DNA from: Mimachlamys varia
Taxonomy: Eukaryota > Mollusca > Bivalvia > Pectinida > Pectinidae
Assembly: GCA_947623455.1 (NCBI GenBank)
Contig: OX392541.1
Location: 9,366,719-9,430,718 of the forward strand
Length of the DNA stretch: 64,000 nucleotides
Reading direction: 5' to 3'
The notes under the pieces were generated by a model. It made no database searches, was not told the DNA's origin, and was given only the letters and a program-made list of their open reading frames with translations. A program made the position numbers and the translations under genes. Below, in pieces: positions 32,001 to 42,773 of this stretch (position 1 is its first letter; every line of letters begins with the position of its first letter).

Positions 32001-33718
32001 TGTCGTGATATTGTATCGTTGTGTCGTGATATCGTATCGTAGTATCGTGATATCGTATCGTTGTGTCGTGATATCGTATCATAGTATCGTGATATCGTAT
32101 CGTTGTGTCGTGATATCGTATCGTTGTGTCGTGATATCGTATCGTTGTGTCGTGATATCGTATCATAGTATCGTGATATCGTATCGTTGTCTCGAAATAT
32201 CGTATCGTTGTCTCGAAATATCGTATCGTGGTATCGTCGTTTCGTATCGTCATATCGTAAAATCGATATAAAACGAACCGATATTACGATGTTCCGAATC
32301 AGCCACCATACATTTTAGTGCTTGATGAATTTGTGCGAGGTCAAATGTTGAAATCCTATATGTTCTGCTTTGGTTACTTAGTATTCTTGGTATTATTCCA
32401 AACAAAAGCTATGCATATACTTGATAAGGCGATGTTTTTCTTCAATTAAGATGATGACAGCGAGTCGAAAGGTCTGGCGATTGGTCTGACCGTGGCGGGA
32501 GTTCTGGTGTTCATCATAGCGGTTATTGGATGTTCGTATATGTATCGTTCAAAACGGTGAGTAATAAACAAAAAAACACCAATTGCCTTGGCTTACAATG
32601 AGTATGTCCCAAATACTTATAAAAATATCCGCTCATCGAAACCCTTATTCATAAATATCTTTCAAATTTAGAATATTGCAGTTTATGATAGACATTACCC
32701 ATTTTATAGAAGGAAATTAATTTTTTAAAACTGTAGCTATTTTACCCGTTCACATTCGACCTTTCTGCGTAACATCTTTCAAAACCTAACCCCTCAGGTA
32801 AGAACGTAGGATAAGGAAGCATGCATGCTTTAAAAACTGTTGTAGTGTTAAAAGAAATATAGAAATAAATGGGGATCATTCAATTTTATTAAGTTAAGAA
32901 TATCAATTGCAAAATTACATTTACTTCGGCTGCGGGCTCATCGTGAAGAAATCGCTGATCGGAAATATAGTTAAAATTTACATCATGATCGTTTTGGAAA
33001 TGAAATTAAATACGAGTATCCATCCTGCAGGTTTTATCTTTTGTTCGTTACATATCAACTGTTACTTCGCCTCAAATTGTGTTGATAAAAGCGTATCTAG
33101 AACTAAATGATAATTGAAAATGTTTTGTTACTTCATTAAAGCAAACTAAAGTAGTATTTAAATAGTCACGTCCAAAGATAATTTTTTGTATTTACAAACT
33201 TCTTGAATGTTTCAATTTTAAACGTATCCAATAGTTTAAAAGTAAGTACATTTTTTAAATCTTTACTTTGACTATTGCAGTTTCATTGGAAGTAAAAAAA
33301 CAAACGCAGACAAACAAACACAAATTTTACAAGACAATATAATAGAACCAGGTGTATTTGTTTATCGTGTTTACTTTTATTAGAGCCATGTAAACAAGTT
33401 TTGTTTTTCTGTCACAGAATGTTCCGAATGTGTGATTTCTGGAATCGACAGCGCAGACGCAGATTATCTTCCGGAAGTAGCCAGCGCGCCCTGGAGGATG
33501 ACGGTACGTCAATTGACATTCCCGGAAGTAGACGAGAGCCTACCTTATTCTCAATAGACGACGAGGAGCCAAACCGGGATAACGATGACGGTTATTTCTA
33601 TGACGAGGTGTTTGAAAGATCGGCATTTGTCGATGCAAAAACAAATGCAGCTTTAAAAGAACTCTATATTAATCCAGATGAAGTACCAGATTTGGATTTT
33701 AGGGAACAGCGATATTGA
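29010..33718 (+). CDS. Single-pass transmembrane protein, 162 aa, three coding exons
   Basis: Exons are 29010-29091, 32451-32556 and 33418-33718. All junctions are canonical: donor CGCTAG|GTAGGC, acceptor TTCAATTAAG|AT, donor AAAACG|GTGAGT, acceptor TTTCTGTCACAG|AA. Phases match (1 and 2). The N-terminus, MTPTYAKLNSTTGLPYINKT (residues 1-20), has no signal peptide but two N-glycosylation sequons (NST, NKT). An acidic patch DDDSES follows, then a hydrophobic helix LAIGLTVAGVLVFIIAVIGC (36-55), a Cys/Tyr/Arg-rich stop-transfer YMYRSKRMFRMCDFWNRQRR and an acidic tail with DDEEPNRDNDDGYFYDEVFE and YINPDEVPDLDFREQRY. Sequons before and basic residues after the helix predict N-outside, C-cytosolic (type III). 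I do not recognise the family. The Tyr-containing acidic motifs might serve sorting or signalling (inference). Intron 1 carries two large repeat arrays. Confidence 0.7.
29148..30405 (+). repeat. 17-bp tandem array, about 74 copies, in intron 1
   Basis: The unit is G(T/C)GGTAATGTTATTT(T/A)A, 17 bp, in register for 1.26 kb. Variants are TTATTCTAG, GTTGTAATG and GGTATTG. A variant string with GCGGGTATGCTATTTTAG and AGCAGGATGTGCTATTTTAG occurs at about 29215 and again at about 29747, showing a 532-bp internal duplication. Confidence 0.95.
30719..32311. mobile_element. Giant foldback: inverted arrays of a 21-bp repeat, in intron 1
   Basis: The left arm (about 30719-31310) is an array of ATACGATATCACGACACAACG and ATACGATATCACGATACTACG. 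The right arm (about 31765-32311) is its reverse complement. The non-repeat outer flanks are also inverted copies: ATGGTGGC, CATCGTAATATCG and TTCGTTTTAT on the left return as ATAAAACGAA, CGATATTACGATG and GCCACCAT on the right. A ~450-bp loop (31311-31764) separates the arms. CATTTTT/CATTTTA outside both ends may be a decayed target duplication. Long peptides (TIRYHDT repeats) in both directions are by-products. Confidence 0.9.
31625..31740 (+). repeat. Two tandem ~70-bp copies in the foldback loop
   Basis: AGTAAAACTATGTTATTGAA GTACTGGTATT and AGTAAAACTATAGTATTGAA GTACTGGTATT occur about 75 bp apart. Confidence 0.7.
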
Positions 33719-35301
33719 CAAAACTGACAATATTTGATCGATCTCCGTGCTTCTAGTGTGTGCTGATACTCTAGTAACACCACCTGGACGTTGTTGGCGG
33801 GACAGGCGGTTACAGCTATTAGCGCCACCTTTTTATACAACATAACCGATTTCGAAGGACTGCATTCATTGTTTTCGACAATTTTTAGAGGATGCAAGTA
33901 GACTGATATTGATTCAGTGTTAAGATCAAGGGAATAACGTGGCAGCTTAACGGAAACACTGCCAGGTTTCGGGGTGAATTTTGCTTCTCTAACTTCTAAA
34001 GGACAGATATCAGCCTGGTTAACGGTAAAGATTTTTAAAATGAAGGTTGTATTAAGGGAGCCAATGGAATTTGATAATTGATACAAAGTACATCATATAT
34101 ATATTTTCACATATTGGTGTTGCTGATCAATCCTAGTATAAGTATTTCATCGTAATCTGACCACTATCAGCATAGATGGAAGGAAAAATATTAAGGGAAT
34201 CGATCCCCGGGATATTACAATGACAATATGTAATTCAATGCCGGGGTATAAAGACGAAAAAAAAGTATTGAAAAAAGATTCATCTAAATATGTATAATTC
34301 CTTGGTTCATTTTGTAGAAACAAAATATTGACGCACACTTTATGAAAACGAAATGGTAAAAACACATTGACAAAGTTGATTTGCCCTTATTTTATATATT
34401 TTATCTCACCCTAGTTAGATAACACGACACATATTCGTTGCGTTTTTACGCTATGTATTTGTCCTTACCCTTATCCTGTATGTAATATAGTTCAATGCCG
34501 TGTGCGTTGAAATTCATTACATCATGATTTACACGTTATTTTACATAAACCATATGATCATCAAAAAGACTTGCCCACCATCTCAAGGTAATATTTAAGA
34601 TATTACTTTAAGTTTCTCGTTTGGGTTAGGAACTGCACCATTTTTTAAGATGCAAGATTAAAAGTCTGAGAAAATAATATTTGAACATAAATTCTGGCTT
34701 GAAAAAAATCAATTTGAAGTAGAGAAATAAAAACTCATGAAATGTCCCCCCTTCAAATCTTTAGAAACAATTAGATATGTCAGAACGTTATTGACTTTAT
34801 AACAAATATATGTGATTAACAAATTAGTATCTTACAAATGTATTGAAACCAACAGTCTATATTGTCATCTGTTGTTTTGCCAAAATGTTGTAAGGAGATG
34901 GCTTCATAAGTTGCTATAACTTGTGCCAAATCCTTTTCTCCAAACTTTGGTCAATAAAATATGTTTAAAGTCAACGTTATTTCATTCTCGATCCAGTTTG
35001 GACCCCGCATTTATCAAATCCGTGTATGGAATGCACTGTATATCATTTCCATTTGCATGACGTGATCATTGTTTACCATCACACTTTATCAAATCCAATT
35101 TTATTTAAGCTAAATTGATCCATTTAGTGTTTGATATGTCTAGAAAATGTGTATTTTGTCCTGTTGTCAATTGATAAAAGATATGTCTTAATATATATGA
35201 GTGTGTTTCACTGTGAACGCAAGAACGAATGTAATTTTTATATTTTTCAATTAACATATGATGTATTAAATCATAATTCCAGTATATTTTAACAAAATAA
35301 A
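33719..35301 (+). other. Probable 3' UTR of the membrane-protein gene
   Basis: No further splice-compatible coding follows the stop at 33716-33718. Candidate polyadenylation signals are AATAAA at 34953-34958 and 35296-35301. The transcript end cannot be fixed from sequence alone. Confidence 0.4.
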
Positions 35302-35429
35302 GTTTGACGCTCTTTAAGCATCAAAGAAAGTCCTCATTGATTTACAGTGCGGCTTATTAGTTATATTTTCATAATCAGATAAAAAATAAAATTGATAATT
35401 CATTTGTATCGAACCCAAGAACGGGTTAA

Positions 35430-35804
35430 AGGCCCAATATACGTAACTTCAGGAAATTGTTCGTGATTCCGGAAAATTCTGAAAAAAAATCCAGTTGATA
35501 ACCATGCAAAAATAAGCCTAAAACGAAGTAAACCCGAGCAGTAACTAACAAGAAAGTCTTGACAGAAAAATCCAAAGAATTAAAAATTATTCAGGTGGGG
35601 CCCACTTCAACAACAAATCGAAGTGAGAAGACGGTTCAAAATGGACGCGTGTTTACAAATACCGAGTTTCAACTGCTGCTGTACCGGTAACAGCGTAAGA
35701 ATTCATCTTGAATGTTGCTGATATCAGTAAAATCTATATATATAATCAGTTTTTAGGCTTGATTTTCGCTTCAAGATTTGCCGAAATTTACGTATATTGG
35801 GCCT
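35430..35804 (+). mobile_element. TTAA-flanked MITE (piggyBac-like), copy 3
   Basis: TTAA (35426-35429), AGGCCCAATATACGTAAC ... CGTATATTGGGCCT, TTAA (35805-35808). It has the same interior and orientation as copy 2. Confidence 0.9.
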
Positions 35805-35894
35805 TTAAGCATCATTCTTTCAAAAATATTGCAAACAAATATAGTCAACTTACAATGTAGAAACAATTGCATTAACAAGTTAAATGTTTGATAT

Positions 35895-35950
35895 TCATTT
35901 ATAATAATAATAATATAATAATAATTATTATTATTTATTATTTATATTCA
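35895..35950. repeat. AAT/ATT microsatellite, self-complementary
   Basis: (ATA)n passes directly into (ATT)n: ATAATAATAATATAATAATA then ATTATTATTATTTATTATTT. Confidence 0.85.
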
Positions 35951-36106
35951 TTTATCACAGTATGTTAAGGATTGTTATAGTCATAATCACAAAGTTGTGA
36001 TCTGAAAATTGAGGCAATGCTTATCATCACTTCCTTCAATTATCATCTACTTGTATTCATGTTTGTTGACGTTACATGTATATCCCATATATATATCAAA
36101 ACGAAT

Positions 36107-36318
36107 TTGTTTAACGACCTATTAACAGCCAGGGTCATTTAAGGACGTGTTAGGTTTTGGAGGTGGAGGAAAGCCAGAGTACCCGGAAAAGACCACCGAC
36201 CTACGGTCAATACCTGGTAACTACCCACGTGGGTTTCAAACACGCAACCCAGAGGTGGAGGGCTAGTGGTAAAATGTCGGGACTCTTTCACCAATCGGCC
36301 ACCGTGGTCCCCGAAAAA
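36107..36318 (-). mobile_element. SINE-A, minus-strand copy
   Basis: ACGACCTATTAACAGCCAGG, GTCATTTAAGGACGTG, GGAGGAAAGCCAGAGTACCC, then degenerate B box (GTTTCAAACACGC) and A box (CCAATCGGCCACCGTGG) complements. It has the same order as 21249-21475 in reverse. Confidence 0.85.
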
Positions 36319-36329
36319 CAAACAAGGCG

Positions 36330-38110
36330 AATGAACTGCAAATAGGAAGTCAAATACTGATAAAAAGCTAAAATACTAGCATAATGAACAGTACTGTGAT
36401 ATTCGTAAGTCTCTTCTTGTATTTGAAGAGAGACAGATACGTTCAATTCCCTCTTGAAAATAATATGAGGATGGATAGTTTAAAAACGGATGACAAGCAT
36501 TGTTTGAGTTGTTTAATCACTTGTATTATGGGGGTATTTTAATTTTGTAATGGTCTTGTGTCCAAATTGAAGGCAGAATAACTCATATTTTTAAGGCGTT
36601 GACCGTATAACTCCCGGTATGAAAATGAACATCCGTGTGAAACAAAACATCAAGAAGATAACATATCTCGATTTCTACTGAATAAATTCCTGCCAGAAAA
36701 TACACTTCCGCCTGCAATATTGTAAAACATGTGCAGGTAAATGTATTTCCTCATTACTTACCCAAACTGTCACCGGTAGATTTACTGGTGATGGCATTGA
36801 ACTTTCGAGTCATATACACTAGTGAAGTATCAGTGGTTTTGAACGTGTCTGTTTGATGTGTATTTTAACTCTAATCGTTAACCAGTAATGTCTCGACCTT
36901 AACATTGACCTGTAATACATATGCATTAATTTTTTAATATATGAATTCAACAATAAGTTTTATACAACTAGCAAAACTTTAATGATGTGATATCATCTGT
37001 GTACGTTTATGCCAAGAACGATCTTGTCAATAGGTCGTACTACACATGCATAGCTCATTCAAGAGTTATTCCCCTTCATGTATCATTTCAAACCGAACAA
37101 TTCATTGAATAGACTACCTTTTCATTGGATTTATAATTCTTACCCAAAATTATTAATTCTTATTATGTTGTTGGAAGAGTTACTATATAAGAAATTGAAA
37201 TATATAATATCAAAATTAGTTTTTCTTCTGAAACTAAGCATTTGTATCTTAAGAAAAATATGTTATTGACAAAGATTTGATGCTGAGAAAAAAGTTCTAT
37301 ATTTAAAGATATCCGTTGACAACTTTTTTGTTCATTTGATCATTAAATATATAAAATATGGATTGCAATGATTTCTCTCTAAAGTTATACTTTAAATGAA
37401 ACCATATCTAAAATATGAGTTTGTTTGTTTTGTTGTATATAGGGTTACCATGATTGATCATTTGTTTGATTTCGTAGAGAAGTTACTTCATCTATAGTTG
37501 AGTATAAGTTAATTTGGAAAATGCACAATAATGTTTTCTCTTATAGTTGAGTAATAGGAATTTTTACAGAATAAGATACGGGTCTATTTGGAATGTTCGA
37601 CTATTTTTATAGTGTTTTATTGTTACGCAATGTTTAAGCGATAGTTACATATAACGTCTTTTAAAATATAACTTTTAAAACCTAGAATTAAGATAGAATA
37701 TTAATTTAACTAGTTTTCAAAAAAGACCCTTCTTTGCACTTGAAACGAATATATTTATATACATATTCTAGCTTGAAACGTATATCATATACATTTTCTT
37801 TTTCTAAATCCCAATCCTAACTGTTGATATATGATTAATGGCTATGGCTTTAGTTGCACAAAATCAATTTTAGTAATCAGTTCTGATTTGTCGAGTGCGC
37901 GAGTGCTAAATTAAAACCCTGACAATTAAGCTTTCATTAGGCGACAGATTGTTCCAACATATGTTGTCTTTTAATTCACATACACTGCATGATAAAATCA
38001 ATATGCATGATAATTAGATCAATGTAATCGACATAAAAAAACAAGCATTAAATTTACATTATAGTGACTTCTAAGGACATAAATTGTAGTCAAATTAATC
38101 AACGTAGAAA
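36330..38110. other. AT-rich spacer, no gene supported
   Basis: Very AT-rich (37100-37760 especially). Nothing recognised. Confidence 0.5.
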
Positions 38111-38116
38111 AAAAAA

Positions 38117-38340
38117 TCAGAGAATACCAAAGCGTCAACAAAACCATAATCCGAACTCAAAATCAATTAAACTAGGGACAAAATAGGAACAAAGGAAATA
38201 TTTACATGGTGACTCTCGTAAAAGCACAAAAGAATAAGACCAGGTGTTCCGGAAGAGTAAGCGTCTTCTGCTTCATCGCCGACACCCGCCATGTAAATCT
38301 TGGTCACATCCAAGTAAGCATCAATCCTCAAAATGAGTAT
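38117..38340 (+). repeat. Dispersed repeat D, copy 1, next to RT fragment
   Basis: TCAGAGAATACCAAAGCGTC, AACAAAACCATAATCCGAAC, TCAAAATCAATTAAACTAGG and CCAGGTGTTCCGGAAGAGTA are shared with 41800-41965 and 55784-55945. The last part (38238-38340: GACACCCGCCATGTAAAT, CATCAATCCTCAAAATGA) recurs inverted at 38985-39085. Confidence 0.75.
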
Positions 38341-38546
38341 AATGTATTGGTTTGGAACCCAAAAACAGTGAGATATTTACCTTTAATGTTTTATAAACCT
38401 AAAATTGATATTTTAACTGCAACATTTGATGTTAATATAAGGATTTGCACTGTGTGTTAAAAAACTAAACTGTGTCTTAATATGGTCTTTCATGTCGACG
38501 AAGTTTTGTCTATAAACAACAAGAGGTTTGACACTTCGATCGTATA

Positions 38547-38783
38547 TACCCTTCAGAACTTGAAATAAAGGACACAACAGATTCTTCTACATCAGCTGCT
38601 TACCTAGATCTCTACTTAAACTATGGCCAACATAGACAGCTAACTACTAAGTTATACGATGAACGTGACGATTTCAATGTTCCGATCGTAAACTTTCCAT
38701 TTCTTGATTGTAACATCCCTGCGTCTCCAACCTATGGTGTAAACATGCCGCAGTTCATTCGTTATTCAATGGCTTGCTCTTAA
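38547..38783 (+). pseudogene. Reverse-transcriptase element C-terminal fragment
   Basis: A 78-codon open stretch: YPSELEIKDTTDSSTSAAYL, DLYLNYGQHRQLTTKLYDER, DDFNVPIVNFPFLDCNIPAS, PTYGVNMPQFIRYSMACS, then a stop. 'YLDL.L......T.LYD.RDDF.F.IVNFP.L..NIP..P.YGV...Q.IRY.RAC' is a pattern I know from the C-terminal part of retroelement reverse transcriptases common in molluscs, cnidarians and lancelets (class unsettled; Penelope-like considered). The catalytic palm is missing. Confidence 0.7.
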
Positions 38784-38984
38784 TATCGGGATTTTCGTGT
38801 TTGATGCCGACTGCTGGCAAACTAACAACACAAGGATTCGAGAGTTATCGGAACTATGGGCAAGTTTTATGGTTGCCTTCTTCCGTCTCGTTGAGAAATA
38901 TCCTGTATCGTTGTTTGATACATGTATGAAGAGGGACCTTTTGAGTATGCTCATTAGTATGCTTACTTGTTGTGATTGACAATG

Positions 38985-39085
38985 ATGACTCGGTTTTCAT
39001 TTTGAGGATTGATGTTTTTTTGAATGTGATCAATATTTACATGGCAGGTGATGTCGTCTTTCGGGACACCTGGTCTCATTCTCTT
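38985..39085 (-). repeat. Inverted partner of repeat D
   Basis: On the minus strand: CCAGGTGTCCCGAAAGACGA, CTGCCATGTAAATATTGATC and CATCAATCCTCAAAATGA. This is the inverse of 38238-38340, so the RT fragment lies between inverted repeats. Confidence 0.7.
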
Positions 39086-39274
39086 TACAAGGGTTTCCAT
39101 GTGGAGATTTCCTTTTTTCGAATTTTGCCCCTATAGTTTAATCGATAGTTTTGTTGACGCTTCGATATTCGCTATTTTTCAAAAATAAGTTTTGAATTTC
39201 TAACGACCATAAAGACAATATAAAGCACTTAAATGATTACATTTGTATTTTCTATCGATATTGCTGACTTACAA

Positions 39275-39352
39275 AATCTGATCAAAATCATATCTGGATT
39301 TCCGCGCTGTTTCGGAACGGCGCGGAGATCAAGATATGATTTTAATCAGATT
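39275..39352. mobile_element. MITE family A reduced to a palindrome
   Basis: AATCTGATCAAAATCATATC TGGATTTCCGCGC, a TGTTTCG loop, then AACGGCGCGGAGATCAAGAT ATGATTTTAATCAGATT. Both halves are the right terminus of the family facing each other, giving a 78-bp hairpin. Confidence 0.85.
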
Positions 39353-39695
39353 GTGATTAAACGTAGTTAAAGAAAAATTCTTGACGGTAGTATCATATAT
39401 TGGTTCAGTAAAAGCAACATTCTTTTAACAGTGTAATTTCATCGGAATTTGCTTCTTGGAAAGTTGTTGTGTTATTTGAAACGAACAGCGAACCGCTGAA
39501 ATGCTGAAATGATATGATTCTGCTTTTCACCAGCAAGACTTTAAATACAGTTGTAAACGGATGCGGCTAGTTCTGTGGGTTAAGGGGCTATTAAATTTAT
39601 GGAAACCTGTAGTGCAATGGTTCATTCCTCTAGGCTCTGAAAACATTTCAGATTGTTATGTTAGAGTTAAATCCATTGATTATCGCCCCTAAGGC
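39353..39695. other. Spacer, nothing recognised
   Basis: No gene or repeat seen. Confidence 0.5.
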
Positions 39696-39699
39696 GTAA

Positions 39700-40852
39700 A
39701 TGGCATATCACCCCCATCTTGTTTATCACAGATGTATTTATGGCATATCACTCCCATCGTGTTTATCACAGATGTATTTATGGCATATCACTCCCATCGT
39801 GTTTATCACAGATGTATTTATGGCATATCACTCCCATCGTGTTTATCACAGATGTATTTATGGCATATCACACCCATCTTGTTTATCACAGATGTATTTA
39901 TGGCATATCACTCCCATCGTGTTTATCACAGATGTATTTATGGCATATCACTCCCATCGTGTTTATCACAGATGCATTTATGGCATATCACTCCCATCTT
40001 GTTTATCACAGATGTATTTATGGCATATCACTCCCATCGTGTTTATCACAGATGTATTTATGGCATATCACACCTATCTTGTTTATCACAGATGTATTTA
40101 TGGCATATCACTCCCATCTTGTTTATCACAGATGTATTTATGGCATAACACTCCCATCGTGTTTATCACAGATGTATTTATGGCATATCACTCCCATCGT
40201 GTTTATCACAGATGTATTAATGGCATAACACTCCCATCTTGTTTATCACAGATGTATTTATGGCATATCACTCCCATCGTGTTTATCACAGATGTATTTA
40301 TGGCATATCACTCCATTCGTGTTTATCACAGATGTATTTATGGCATATCACACCCATCTTGTTTATCACAGATGTATTTATGGCATATCACTTCCATCTT
40401 GTTTATCACAGATGTATTTATGGCATATCACTCCATTCGTGTTTATCACAGATGTATTTATGGCATATCACACCAATCTTGTTTATCACAGATGTATTTA
40501 TGGCATAACACTCCCGTCTTGTTTATCACAGATGTATTTATGGCATATCACTCCCATCTTGTTTATCACAGATGTATTTATGGCATATCACACCAATCTT
40601 GTTTATCACAGATGTATTTATGGCATATCACTCCCATCGTGTTTATCACAGATGTATTTATGGCATATCACTCCCAGCTTGTTTATCACAGATGTATTTA
40701 TGGCATATCACTCCCATCGTGTTTATCACAGATGTATTTATAGCATATCACTCCCATCGTGTTTATCACAGATGTATTTATGGCATATCACTCCCATCGT
40801 GTTTATCACAGATGTATTTATGGCATATCACTCCCATCGTGTTTATCACAAA
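39700..40852 (+). repeat. 40-bp minisatellite, about 29 copies, very homogeneous
   Basis: The unit TGGCATATCACTCCCATCGT + GTTTATCACAGATGTATTTA is repeated without length change for 1.15 kb. Substitutions concentrate at ATCGT/ATCTT and TATCA/TAACA. 40 is not a multiple of 3, so each plus frame cycles through all three readings every 120 bp. None contains a stop, giving frames of up to 347 codons. I treat these as by-products. Confidence 0.95.
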
Positions 40853-40859
40853 TAATGTT

Positions 40860-41799
40860 TACTGCACACTTATCGAATCGATTTTAATTTAAACCCGACT
40901 TCAGCAATGACGCTCTGATGTTAATTTACATTAAATTGATGCATAAGTGAAAAAGAAAGTAGTTTCCTCATACAAAAAACCGATATAATACACATTTAAT
41001 AATGTTGTTCGCCATTTCATAAATCAACTAAATACAAACTGATTTAAAGACGTGATCGAAAATCAATGATCAAACAGTTTGGAAAGGGACAGTTAAATAT
41101 TTTAAAAAATACAGAATTTCGTAACAAAACATGATCATTCAAATAGTAACATGTATTTATATTCATATTATGCCAACTACATTTTTATATCTCTTCTATT
41201 GTAGGGCCAAATAATGTATTTCTAGAATGATATTGATTTCCATACATTTCCACTCAAAGTTATCCCTCTTATGTCCGTTTTCTGGTGATACAGAATGAAA
41301 TTCTTTTCATTTCATTCACTTACTAGAAGTTTATTTATCTTTGATTAGAGTATTCATTCACAGAGAATCGGCCGCTGTCGTTAACGATGCAAAAAAATGT
41401 GTACCTTTAATTAGGATTGAAAAGCAGATACGCTCTGGCCTCGATCTGAATCACGAAGGCGACGTAAATTCATAATTTTTAAATCAGCGAGGATTTTTCT
41501 ATTCTACAGAAATATTGCATATTTCAAGTCAAGATAATCAGCTCCTAATGGTAATGACAAAATGTCGTGCCGAAAGACAATGCTCAACGACGATTGTATA
41601 TTCATTCTTATTAGTAGGTTATTCAACATAGAAAGAAATAAGGTAATTTATTCATCAACTAATTGGGGGTGGTTGGGGGGGGGGGGGGGGGCGTGTTGCT
41701 GTATAACCTTCACCGTAGGTACACCATAATGAAATTATTTTTTATCTTAATAAAGTCAATGCCGTATGGGTTTTTTTCGTCGCTAGCAGTGTAAAAAAA
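40860..41799. other. AT-rich spacer with a poly-G tract
   Basis: No gene. A run of about 17 G lies at 41676-41692, preceded by GGGGGTGGTTG. TTGCTGTATAACCTTC and ATCTTAATAAAGTCAATG follow; the poly-G at 52750 has similar downstream sequence. Confidence 0.5.
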
Positions 41800-41965
41800 T
41801 CAGAAAATACTGAAGCATCAACAAAACCAGAATATAAACTCAAAATCGATTAAACTAGAGGCAAAATATGAAAAAAAGAAAGAATAACACAAATATACCC
41901 GTTAACAAGAACAAGATAATTAGACAAGGTGTTCCAGAAGTGTAGGTGTATTCTACCTAATCAGC
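41800..41965 (+). repeat. Dispersed repeat D, copy 2
   Basis: CAGAAAATACTGAAGCATCA, ACAAAACCAGAATATAAACT, GATTAAACTAGAGGCAAAAT and AAGGTGTTCCAGAAGTGTAG are a diverged match to 38117-38260. Confidence 0.7.
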
Positions 41966-41969
41966 TACA

Positions 41970-42690
41970 TGCATATAGGTGTACACTGTTTACGTATATT
42001 TATACAGTCCGTGACATTAACATTTTCAAGCACTAGTCCGGACAAGCAAAATGTTTTGAGTGTTTATTATAATAAATATATTGGAATTCAAACTAATTTC
42101 AAGGAATTTCCACTAGTCAAAAACAAAATGCACTAGTCGTGGGCATAAGACTAGGTGCTAACGTCGCAGACTGTTGATCAATAATGTATATCGATAAAAA
42201 TGGAATGAGATTGGAGACTATAAACGAAGAGATAAGCCAAATTGAGACCCAGTTGTCATTGTTGAAACTAGAAAGAAACAGGTTATAGGAGAGTTTCACA
42301 CACCCAACGCCAAAGGTGCTGAAAGGTGAGGATAAGGATTTGGGCGTTGCCAGTGCGCAGAGAACTGGAGAACCTCGTCAAATGTCGACAGATTTGTACG
42401 ATACTAACACACCCAAGGACGGCTCTAACCTGGACACGTTACTTAAGCATTGAACTGTTACCAGATTTAGTATACAGTCGATATGAATACAATTTGGGTG
42501 ACTTATCAATAGAATGTCGCCCGTTTGTGGATTGCAAATTGTAGTATACAGTGTGATATACTACAATTTGGATTAGTAATGATATATAGGCAAAGGTAAC
42601 ACAGAATGTAAATATAATCTAATAACACCCAGGCACCAGTGGCGCTTTGTCATATATCATCTGATATGGGAGCGAGGCCCAAGGTGAGGT
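41970..42690. other. Spacer, nothing firmly recognised
   Basis: There are short direct repeats CACTAGTC (42031, 42111, 42131) and GTATACAGT. No supported gene. Confidence 0.45.
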
Positions 42691-42773
42691 TTTCGGATGT
42701 TATGGATAGTAAGCCTGTACATGTTACTATATTATCATATTGCAGGAGGCAGTGATTGGCGACATGTGATGGA

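Noticed and set aside
30699..32271. 185- and 184-codon frames (TIRYHD / VVISYRC repeats) on both strands
   Set aside because: Both strands are open because the 21-bp unit has no stops in these frames; the locus is intronic.
33664..34086. 140-codon minus-strand ORF
   Set aside because: It overlaps exon 3 and the 3' UTR of the plus-strand gene; a shadow frame.
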